Source: Nitrospira sp. (GTDB lineage Bacteria; Nitrospirota; Nitrospiria; Nitrospirales; Nitrospiraceae). Taken from it: 5,817 nt of DNA. Under the pieces are notes generated by a model. It was not told the DNA's origin. It made no database searches and worked only from the letters and a program-made list of their open reading frames with translations. Position numbers and translations under genes: made by a program. Of the stretch, positions 1 through 5,588 are shown piece by piece. Position 1 is the first letter of the stretch, and every line of letters starts with the position of its first letter. The stretch is taken from NCBI GenBank assembly GCA_020697375.1, contig JAJFBJ010000171.1, forward strand, positions 1 to 5,817, given 5' to 3'.

Positions 1-1
1 G

Positions 2-319
2 GAAGGCGAGAGTCGCGTCAACATTAATACGGCGGACTTTTTGGTCTTGCAATCGCTCGATCCACGCATCAGCCAGACGATGGCCGGCGAGATCATACAG
101 GGTCGCCCGTTCAAAACCGTTCAAGATCTGGATCGCATCGGGAGTTTCGCTGAAATCGCCAAAGAACTCCGTCTGCTCAGCCTCTACGATGTCAAGAGCA
201 ATATGTTCTCGGCACAGATGACCTTGACGGTGAACGAGACGACCAAATCGGGCGCGGTCGTGCTTCAGCGGGACGAGGCGACGGGCAACAGCATGGTGCG
301 GTACTTCCGCTTTCTGTAA
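2..319 (+). CDS. gspK: Type II secretion minor pseudopilin GspK-like protein, C-terminal part (5' end outside window)
   Basis: The frame is open from base 2 to the TAA at 317-319 and gives the last 105 residues of a longer protein. The first visible residues are EGESRVNINTADFLVLQSLD. The 'VNINTA..VL..L' segment followed by 'AGEIIQGRPFKTVQDLDRI' is the signature of the helical (SAM-like/HhH) domain of GspK. The tail 'LYDVKSNMFSAQMTLTVNE' then a beta-rich end matches the C-terminal pseudopilin fold, in which the phrase 'S..F' is common. GspK sits at the tip of the type II secretion pseudopilus in the inner membrane and periplasm and helps start pilus assembly with GspI and GspJ. The N-terminal prepilin peptide cannot be seen. 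A TTG at base 41 is an internal codon, not a start, because the homology continues upstream. No clear terminator follows. Family call fairly sure; gene symbol inferred. Confidence 0.8.
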   Translation, partial: EGESRVNINTADFLVLQSLDPRISQTMAGEIIQGRPFKTVQDLDRIGSFAEIAKELRLLSLYDVKSNMFSAQMTLTVNETTKSGAVVLQRDEATGNSMVRYFRFL

Positions 320-402
320 CCCGTTTCAATATCGGAACTCCCTATCAAAAGCCCAAAATTTACACAGGTTACCTACTGTAAATGTGTTAAGTGCCCATTA
401 AA

Positions 403-445
403 AGTTAACAGGGATGTAACAATGCTGTTATCCCCAAGCAATCTT
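403..445 (+). promoter_or_regulatory. Pho-box-like promoter of the first pstS copy (three 7-mers, 11-bp period)
   Basis: Three related 7-mers begin at 403, 414 and 425: AGTTAAC, ATGTAAC and CTGTTAT. Each is separated from the next by 4 bp, so they recur every 11 bp. This is the direct-repeat geometry of a PhoB-binding Pho box (E. coli half-site CTGTCAT-like). Seven bases after the third half-site is CAATCTT (439-445), which recurs at exactly the same distance in the other pstS promoter and may be the -10 region; CATATT at 451-456 is an alternative. The order and spacing are seen directly; PhoB-type control is inferred. Confidence 0.7.
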
Positions 446-490
446 GCGTGCATATTAGTACATGCATAGGCTAGGACAAGGTACAAACGG

Positions 491-496
491 GGAGGT
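491..496 (+). promoter_or_regulatory. Strong Shine-Dalgarno site of the first pstS copy
   Basis: GGAGGT lies 5 bases upstream of the ATG at 502 and fixes that start codon. The same GGAGGT with the same 5-base spacing precedes the second pstS copy. Confidence 0.85.
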
Positions 497-501
497 AAAG
501 C

Positions 502-1602
502 ATGGCGAAATGGAAATGCAAATCCGCAAAGAAGCGTTGGGCAACGATGCTTCTGGTCATGACGGCTGGTACAGCGGGCATCGCTTTTGCCGAGACGCCT
601 TTGAGCACTCGGCCTGTTGTCGATTCCACCATCGCGCCGTACACGTCGACTGCACAGGAGCTGTCTGGCCGTTTGGCGATTGTCGGCTCCGATACCATGA
701 AGCCACTACTAGTGAAGTTGGCTAGCGCTTTCAGCCGTCTCGAACCTGATACCTCTATTGCTGTTGAGGGCGGAGGATCGAAACAAGCGATTCGCCAGTT
801 TCTCGTGGGGTACACGAGTCAGCGGCGCGGAGAAAAGGCTCGAACTGGCCACGACGGTTCCGCTCTGCCCTCGATTCTGGCTTCGTCTCGTGAACTAACG
901 GTTGATGAGTTAAAGAACTTCAGATCTCGCTATGGGCACGATCCAATCGTGATGCCCATCGCTCTGGATGCCGTGACGATCTTCGTGCATCGAGATAATC
1001 CCATTCGGGGTTTGACGCTGGATCAAGTGGATGCCATTTTTAGCGTCACTCGGAAAAGGGGTCTTCCTGAGGATATCCGGTCTTGGGGACAGTTGGGATT
1101 GCAAGAGAAGTGGAACGACCAACCCATCCATCTGCATGGCAGAAATGAAGATTCCGGCACACACGATTTTTTCGTTCAAACCGCTCTGTTAGGTGGAAAA
1201 TTGAAGGAAGAAATTAAAGAAGCACCGGGCTCCGCCTCGGAAATACTTGCCATTGCTAATGACCCGACGGCTATTGGGTACGCGGGGATCGGATTCAAAA
1301 GTTCCTACGTCCGTCCGGTTCCGATCGCAACGAAGGCTGAGATCCCGTATGTTGAGCCTACTGGCCAGGCGGTTGTGAATAATTCATACCCGCTCAGCCG
1401 AGCGCTCTATCTCTACATCAATGCTGATCCGAAGGAAAAGCTTGATCCGCTGGTGGCGGAATTCTTGAGATTTGCCAACAGCCAGGAAGGCCAGGATATT
1501 GTCGTCAAGGCGCAATATTATCCTTTGACGCCGATACTCGTTGCTCAGAATTTGAAGTTGATCAACGGTGCCACTCTGACAGCGGCGTTACTCCCCAAGT
1601 AA
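502..1602 (+). CDS. pstS: PstS-like phosphate ABC transporter substrate-binding protein, copy A
   Basis: This 366-residue exported protein of the PBP-like type II fold (PstS family) binds inorganic phosphate outside the inner membrane. Residues 1-30 are a signal peptide: Lys/Arg-rich to residue 12, hydrophobic core, AFA|E cleavage. Visible ligand-loop motifs are GSDTM (62-66), EGGGSKQAI (89-97), SSRELT (128-133) and the phosphate-loop motif R214-x3-SGT (218-220), the counterpart of the R/SGT loop of E. coli PstS. 'AIGYAGIG' and the closing 'QYYPLTP' are also typical. Between the GGGS and SSREL motifs is a basic stretch (QRRGEKAR, 107-114) that looks longer than usual. No pstC, pstA or pstB follows, so the protein must serve a distant transporter or work as a sensor, scavenger or secreted binder. 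It has its own Pho-box-like promoter, and the lipoprotein gene follows after 50 bp. Family very sure; exact ligand affinity unknown. Confidence 0.9.
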   Translation: MAKWKCKSAKKRWATMLLVMTAGTAGIAFAETPLSTRPVVDSTIAPYTSTAQELSGRLAIVGSDTMKPLLVKLASAFSRLEPDTSIAVEGGGSKQAIRQFLVGYTSQRRGEKARTGHDGSALPSILASSRELTVDELKNFRSRYGHDPIVMPIALDAVTIFVHRDNPIRGLTLDQVDAIFSVTRKRGLPEDIRSWGQLGLQEKWNDQPIHLHGRNEDSGTHDFFVQTALLGGKLKEEIKEAPGSASEILAIANDPTAIGYAGIGFKSSYVRPVPIATKAEIPYVEPTGQAVVNNSYPLSRALYLYINADPKEKLDPLVAEFLRFANSQEGQDIVVKAQYYPLTPILVAQNLKLINGATLTAALLPK

Positions 1603-1652
1603 GTGCTCGTTCCTGTAATGGAGATCCCTGTCCTACCTGCGTGGTAATCTGA

Positions 1653-2351
1653 ATGAGACGCTTGTGTATCTGGTCTCTACCTCCGGCGGTCGCGATGTTG
1701 ATGGCGTCGAGTTGCAGTCATATGGACTTGCCCCCCTCCCGCACCGTATACAACGACGCTGTCACTCTTGTGAGCTTAAGAACTGATCCCAAGTCAGGAG
1801 AGTTTGGGCATAGTCATCCGGCACGTTTGACAAGCGAACAAATGAGGATAGTGCTCAGCGGGATTCAGGTCCAGGCTCGCAAAGATCCGATCCTGAGTCT
1901 TGTGACTGGCAAGCCCGAGCCTGTACCTGCGTTCTCGGTCGAAGAAGTTCGCACCCTTGCACCAGCGTTGAGTAGAGCGCTGGACATGGCCTCCCCTCGC
2001 GAGGTCATCACCTTTTATCGCCGAGTCTCCGATGAGACCGTCGGCCTTGGGTTTACGACGGGGGGCTTATTTGTTGAGCACCGCGCGGTGTATTTTATTT
2101 TGGCCAATCATCGAAACCGTCCTTCAGATGGAATGGGGCATGCTCAAGCTGTGACCTATGAGTTCGATCCCGTCAATGATCCTTTGTTCTCAATAAGGGC
2201 GAGTGGGTATAAGGTCTTGTTTTCTCCAACCGAAGCGGGTGTTTTAAGAGATTTGTGGCCGCAATGGGATTATGTCGATCCCGGGAAAGTCGTGGTCGTA
2301 GACCTTGATCGGCTTCTGTTTGAACCAAAACCTTCCAGTTCCTCTCCATAA
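1653..2351 (+). CDS. Predicted lipoprotein of unknown function between the two pstS copies
   Basis: I do not recognise a named domain in this 232-residue protein. Residues 1-20 look like a lipoprotein signal (MRRLCIWSLPPAVAMLMASS) with Cys21 as the likely lipidated residue; the -3 residue is Ala rather than the usual Leu, so the lipobox is acceptable but not ideal. The mature part has a HSHP motif (53-56), a helical stretch at about 95-120 ('FSVEEVRTLAPALSRAL'), then beta-rich segments ('VGLGFTTGGLFVEHRAVYFILA', split over 130-151) and an acidic-hydrophobic end ('VVVVDLDRLLF') before a PSSSSP tail. An in-frame TGA directly precedes the ATG, so this is the most upstream start possible. The Shine-Dalgarno match is weak. 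It starts 50 bp after pstS copy A with no terminator or Pho box between, so co-transcription is likely. The context suggests a role in the phosphate-limitation envelope response, but the function is unknown. Confidence 0.75.
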   Translation: MRRLCIWSLPPAVAMLMASSCSHMDLPPSRTVYNDAVTLVSLRTDPKSGEFGHSHPARLTSEQMRIVLSGIQVQARKDPILSLVTGKPEPVPAFSVEEVRTLAPALSRALDMASPREVITFYRRVSDETVGLGFTTGGLFVEHRAVYFILANHRNRPSDGMGHAQAVTYEFDPVNDPLFSIRASGYKVLFSPTEAGVLRDLWPQWDYVDPGKVVVVDLDRLLFEPKPSSSSP

Positions 2352-2423
2352 AGATCATCCCAAGGGCTTCGTTCGTATCAATTTCCCGGGCTGTTTCTCG
2401 GTGTAGTACTGAACGGGATCAGG

Positions 2424-2466
2424 AATTAATACGGATGTAACAAGGTTGTTACTCACATACAATCTT
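2424..2466 (+). promoter_or_regulatory. Pho-box-like promoter of the second pstS copy
   Basis: Three 7-mers begin at 2424, 2435 and 2446: AATTAAT, ATGTAAC and TTGTTAC. They have 4-bp spacers and an 11-bp period, and CAATCTT follows at 2460-2466. Every element is in the same position as in the promoter of the first copy; the middle half-site and CAATCTT are identical, while the spacers differ. This argues for conserved PhoB-type regulation of both genes rather than simple read-through from the upstream unit. Confidence 0.7.
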
Positions 2467-2517
2467 CGGAATTTATCTTGATGCGGTTTAAATCGCGCTT
2501 GTGACAGCTTGGAGAAG

Positions 2518-2523
2518 GGAGGT
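2518..2523 (+). promoter_or_regulatory. Strong Shine-Dalgarno site of the second pstS copy
   Basis: GGAGGT lies 5 bases before the ATG at 2529, which supports this start over the other nearby frames. It is the same sequence and spacing as at the first copy. Confidence 0.85.
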
Positions 2524-2528
2524 TAGTA

Positions 2529-3611
2529 ATGACAAATTGGAAAAGGCAGTTCTCCAGCGCCCAGGTGGGGATTTTATTGTTGGCGACGTGCATGGAGACA
2601 GGGTATGCGCAGAGCATGCGACCCGTTGTTCACCCCGGGATCGCGTCGTACACGGTAACTGCACAGGAGCTGTCTGGCCGTTTGGCAGTTGTTGGGTCCG
2701 ATACCATGAGCCCACTTCTTGTCAAATTGGCGAGCGCGTTCAACCGCTTCCAACCCAATATCTCGATTGCTGTCGAGGGCGGAGGATCGAAGCAAGCGAT
2801 TCGCGAATTTCTCGTGGGCTACACAGGTCAGCGTCGTGGAGAAAAGGCTCGGGATGGCCACGACGGTTCCGCTCTGCCTTCGATCCTTGCTTCGTCTCGT
2901 GAACTGACCGCTGATGAGTTAAAAACTTTCAGATCGCGCTACGGTCACGATCCGATCGTGATGCCCATCGCTCTGGATGCCGTGACGATCTTCGTGCATC
3001 GCGATAATCCCATTCAAGGTTTGACGCTGGATCAGGTTGATGCAATCTTCAGCGTCGCTCGGAAACGGGGTCTTCCTGAGAATATCCAGACGTGGGGCCA
3101 GTTGGGGCTGCCAGAGAAGTGGAACGGCCAGCCCATCCATCTGCATGGCAGAGATAAGAATTCCGGCACACGCGATTTCTTCATTCAATCTGCTCTCTTG
3201 GGTGGTGAGTTGAAGTCTGAGGTTAAGGAATCGTCGGGCTCGGCATCGGAGATACTTGCCATTGCTAATGATCCGACCGCTATTGGATATGCGGGAATCG
3301 GGTATCAGAGTTCCTACGTCCGAGCTGTTCCTATCGCTGAGAAGGCCGAGATGCCGTATATCAAACCAACTGGCGAGGCAGCAGTGGACAACTCATACCC
3401 ACTCAGCCGATTACTCTATCTGTACATCAATGCCAATCCCACAGAGAAGATGGATCCGCGGTTGACGGAGTTTCTGAGATTTGTCAACAGCAAAGAAGGC
3501 CAGGATACTATTGTCCATACCCAATATTATCCCTTAACACCTCGCCAAGTTACTGAGAACCTGGCTCTAATTAACGCTGTCGCAGTGACAACAGGCTTAA
3601 CCGCTCGGTGA
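2529..3611 (+). CDS. pstS: PstS-like phosphate ABC transporter substrate-binding protein, copy B
   Basis: This 360-residue paralogue of the first PstS-like gene matches it without a gap from TAQELSGRLA to the C-terminus; I count roughly 250 identities in 317 positions, about 79%. Ligand motifs are kept: GSDTM (56-60), EGGGSKQAI, SSRELT and R208-x3-SGT (212-214). The basic QRRGEKAR stretch is also kept. The signal peptide is quite different: residues 1-27, with GYA|Q the likely cleavage site; Cys21 after LLAT is a poor lipobox. The two copies differ mainly on likely surface positions, for example NEDSGTH against DKNSGTR beside the phosphate loop, which could shift affinity or partner binding. 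The gene is monocistronic, with its own Pho-box-like promoter and a hairpin after the stop. As with copy A, no transporter genes adjoin it. Family very sure; division of labour between the copies is inferred. Confidence 0.9.
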   Translation: MTNWKRQFSSAQVGILLLATCMETGYAQSMRPVVHPGIASYTVTAQELSGRLAVVGSDTMSPLLVKLASAFNRFQPNISIAVEGGGSKQAIREFLVGYTGQRRGEKARDGHDGSALPSILASSRELTADELKTFRSRYGHDPIVMPIALDAVTIFVHRDNPIQGLTLDQVDAIFSVARKRGLPENIQTWGQLGLPEKWNGQPIHLHGRDKNSGTRDFFIQSALLGGELKSEVKESSGSASEILAIANDPTAIGYAGIGYQSSYVRAVPIAEKAEMPYIKPTGEAAVDNSYPLSRLLYLYINANPTEKMDPRLTEFLRFVNSKEGQDTIVHTQYYPLTPRQVTENLALINAVAVTTGLTAR

Positions 3612-3636
3612 ATCTCTGGTTGCCGTGGAATGCAAA

Positions 3637-3664
3637 TCCGGGAGCTGCGAGATGGGCTCCCGGA
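3637..3664. terminator. Hairpin in the convergent gap, probable bidirectional terminator
   Basis: A perfect 9-bp stem, TCCGGGAGC (3637-3645) with GCTCCCGGA (3656-3664), closes a 10-base loop 25 bp after the second pstS stop and about 40 bp after the porin stop on the other strand. Neither side has a strong T tract (ATTTGCATT on the minus strand, CTTTTCC about 20 bases later on the plus strand), so it may work with other factors or only block and stabilise transcript ends. Confidence 0.6.
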
Positions 3665-3704
3665 ACTATCGTCTGTTGCTCAGCTTTTCCTGTCCAGCTT
3701 GGAA

Positions 3705-5174
3705 TCAGTTAAAGAACCATTGAACTTGGAAACGCAACATCTGTCCCGCCACGTACTCCTGCGGAAGTCCCGCTTTCATCTCTGAAATATTTAATTGATC
3801 CGTCCAAAGATATTCCGTCACGAGTCGGAGATGTGTGTCTGGTTCCCACACCAGACCGACGTTATACATGATGTTGTTGGCCGCGGCGGCTCCCTGATTC
3901 TTGAAGCCTCCTTTGTAATAGCTATAGCGGACGTAGGGAGTGAGCATGCCGACGTCCGAATAGCGCCAGGTATAATTGCCTTGCACATACCCCCCGTGAA
4001 GTGATTGACGTTCGATGACGCCGGCAGAATTCCGCTCAGGTCCAGTGCCGATAGTGTATTCGGCCATAATACCCCAAGGTTGAGGAGGGGTCCAAATGTA
4101 GCCGGTCACGCGCTCCTCATCTACCGCGCAACCGCCATTCCTGAGATTGTGCGGACAGCGCGACACTGAGGTGGCTGACGTGCCGACCGTCGTGCTTCCG
4201 GAACTCTGGACAACATACTCCCCTAGGAATCCCAAGACTCCCGCCTCCAAGAGACGACCGTTTGGCAGCTCAAAAGGATATGCGACCTTCGCACCGACAT
4301 GCTTGTTATGGTTGGCCTCGGTCTGGCTTCTGCCCTGACCATTGTAAACCATGATTCCGAACACACCGTAGTCGCCTGGTCCGTTATGATAGGTGGCCAT
4401 TTGTGCGAACCGCTCCTGGGCGATTTTTGGCGACCAGTAATAGGCGAGCCCCAAGTCGCGTTCGCCTGGGGCTCCGCTTTGAATCGATTCGCTCCGATCC
4501 AATTCTTGTCTTTGGCTGCTCGACCGATACGTATCAAATGAGTTCGGAACGCGATGGAGCCCAAAACGGAACCGGTGCTCCTTGTCCTTCGTAAGAAAAT
4601 AGTCACCATAGGCGTCCACGAGTTCTAACTCTTGCAGTCGGAAACCATTGCCTTCGTGTGCAGCTTGAAAAAAGAATGCGACGCGATCCGACATCTGTCC
4701 CTGGAATACCATTCGGATTCGTCGAAAATTGAAGTCTTGATCGTGGCTTGTCATGTTGCTTTCGCCCTGCGTCACTTGGAGCCTACGGTCCGATTTCATC
4801 CCGTACCGGAACTGAAAATAGCCGTTGACATTGATGCGTTCAAACCAGCGAGGGCTGGATCGATACTGCGACTCCGTGACACGTTCATAAGATTTCTTCT
4901 CTTCCTCCGCTTTGATCCTTAGCCATTCGTCCTGAGTGATGAGTCCTTTTTGCAGCAAAATGTCCTCTAGTGGCGTGCTCGCAAGAGGGGCGGACATGCC
5001 TGGAGAAGCTCGTACCTCTGTCTTGGGCTGCGGGAGTACCTCTTCCGCGGTAGGAATGGCGGTGGGTTTGTCCATGTCCGCTGCGACACTAGGTTTGGCC
5101 AGGAACACGATACCTAGCGTGAAAATCCCCAACAAACCGGATAAGAGACAGCGATGCGTCAATCCACAGAGCAC
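3705..5174 (-). CDS. OprP/OprO-type outer-membrane porin (Porin_O_P family), probable phosphate/anion channel
   Basis: This 489-residue porin probably passes phosphate or other anions through the outer membrane. Residues 1-31 or 1-32 form a signal peptide ending SVAA|D. A linker follows, with the short helix motif LEDILLQKGLITQDEWLRIK (69-88) and a charged segment to about 105, typical of Porin_O_P proteins. The beta-barrel begins near WFERINVNGYFQFRYG (110-125). NFRRIRMVFQGQMSDRVAFFFQ spans 149-170, and alternating aromatic strands continue to the end QVQWFFN. Cys340 and Cys349 probably form a disulfide in a surface loop. The GTG start at 5174 is supported by AGGAGG 5 bases upstream; no better ATG lies nearby. 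It is divergent from the phoU remnant and convergent with pstS copy B, and a Pho-box-like element precedes it. The terminal residue is Asn rather than the usual Phe. Family sure; phosphate selectivity inferred from context and family. Confidence 0.87.
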   Translation of the reverse strand: MLCGLTHRCLLSGLLGIFTLGIVFLAKPSVAADMDKPTAIPTAEEVLPQPKTEVRASPGMSAPLASTPLEDILLQKGLITQDEWLRIKAEEEKKSYERVTESQYRSSPRWFERINVNGYFQFRYGMKSDRRLQVTQGESNMTSHDQDFNFRRIRMVFQGQMSDRVAFFFQAAHEGNGFRLQELELVDAYGDYFLTKDKEHRFRFGLHRVPNSFDTYRSSSQRQELDRSESIQSGAPGERDLGLAYYWSPKIAQERFAQMATYHNGPGDYGVFGIMVYNGQGRSQTEANHNKHVGAKVAYPFELPNGRLLEAGVLGFLGEYVVQSSGSTTVGTSATSVSRCPHNLRNGGCAVDEERVTGYIWTPPQPWGIMAEYTIGTGPERNSAGVIERQSLHGGYVQGNYTWRYSDVGMLTPYVRYSYYKGGFKNQGAAAANNIMYNVGLVWEPDTHLRLVTEYLWTDQLNISEMKAGLPQEYVAGQMLRFQVQWFFN

Positions 5175-5179
5175 TGGGT

Positions 5180-5185
5180 CCTCCT
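5180..5185 (-). promoter_or_regulatory. Shine-Dalgarno site of the porin gene
   Basis: AGGAGG on the minus strand lies 5 bases upstream of the GTG at 5174. It decides for GTG as the start codon, which also yields a complete signal peptide. Confidence 0.8.
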
Positions 5186-5226
5186 CTCGTAAAAGTGACC
5201 TTCTGCCGAGCGGAATCTAGAGCCAG

Positions 5227-5250
5227 TGTGTGTCCGATTGGTGACACACA
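5227..5250. repeat. 8-bp inverted repeat in the porin upstream region
   Basis: TGTGTGTC (5227-5234) and GACACACA (5243-5250) are exact inverted copies separated by 8 bases. The repeat overlaps the proximal half-site of the porin Pho-box-like element. It could be an operator or, if transcribed, a stem-loop; which one cannot be told from the sequence. Confidence 0.55.
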
Positions 5251-5269
5251 TGTTACTTGATTGTTAATT
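5241..5269 (-). promoter_or_regulatory. Pho-box-like element upstream of the porin
   Basis: Read on the minus strand, the 7-mers AATTAAC (5269-5263), AAGTAAC (5258-5252) and GTGTCAC (5247-5241) recur every 11 bp and point toward the porin. They follow the same order as the pstS promoters (AATTAAT or AGTTAAC, ATGTAAC, then TGTTAY). TAGATT at 5219-5214 is a possible -10, 21 bases after the box, so the exact promoter is unsure. A weaker plus-strand reading is possible because the half-sites are partly symmetric. Confidence 0.58.
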
Positions 5270-5270
5270 T

Positions 5271-5489
5271 TTGGTTGGGAGGACGCATCAACTGTTCAGG
5301 GAGTTGGTGTCCTTCATGATTGAAAATCCGCAAACGATCACTCGGGCTATTCGCCTCACATTCATCGGCAAATACCTGGAACGAATTGCGGACCATGCCA
5401 CCAATATATCCGGGCTGGTTGTGGCTATGGTCGAAGGGAAAATCGTCAGACACACCACTCCGCCAGTTCTTTATGACCGCGAAGCCTGA
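5271..5489 (+). pseudogene. phoU: phoU remnant: C-terminal third only
   Basis: About 70 codons, open from 5268 to the TGA at 5487-5489, match the end of PhoU, the adaptor that restrains the PhoR/PhoB system and Pst uptake. The clear similarity starts at about HQLFRELVSFM (5286 on) and continues through TITRAIRLTFIGKYLERIADHATNIS to GKIVRH, including the E-R-I-A-D-H-A-T-N metal-site motif of the last PhoU helix bundle. A full PhoU is usually about 210-240 residues, so two thirds are missing and the first bundle is absent. No good start codon exists: GGAGG (5278-5282) is followed only by CTG at 5292 or, farther on, TTG, GTG and ATG at 5316. The remaining codons are intact with no internal stop, so the loss looks fairly recent or the piece is still translated. 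Fragment identity is sure; pseudogene status likely. Confidence 0.75.
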
Positions 5490-5588
5490 TCCCATCCTGA
5501 CCAAGCCGGTATTAGCGTAGAGACGGCTGAAAAGACTGGCGGGGACGAAGGATGAGCCATGAATCAGGGTGCGAGCACCAGAGAGGCA

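Noticed and set aside
361..400. Further Pho-like half-sites (GGTTACC, CTGTAAA, GTGTTAA) upstream of the first box
   Set aside because: Their spacings (8 or other than 11 bp) do not fit the period, so they are probably chance in AT-rich DNA.
471..815. Minus-strand open frame of 114 codons over the first pstS
   Set aside because: It lies entirely antisense to the PstS start and conserved ligand motifs, has no ribosome site, and its composition is that of a shadow frame.
2586..2591. Cys21 of the second PstS copy as a lipidation site
   Set aside because: The preceding LLAT has Thr at -1, which signal peptidase II rarely accepts; GYA|Q fits an ordinary signal peptidase I site better.
4223..4609. 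Minus-strand frame of 128 codons inside the porin
   Set aside because: It overlaps the porin in another frame on the same strand, is rich in Arg/Ser/Thr, and the porin frame is unambiguous.
5239..5267. Plus-strand reading of the Pho-box element, aimed at the phoU remnant (TGGTGAC, ATGTTAC, TTGTTAA)
   Set aside because: The period fits, but the order and half-site sequences match the pstS promoters less well than the minus-strand reading, so the porin was taken as the target. It could still have served an intact phoU.
5568..5579. Small palindrome GGTGC-GA-GCACC between the phoU remnant and the winged-helix gene
   Set aside because: A 2-base loop is too tight for a stable hairpin and there is no T tract, so it is not called a terminator.
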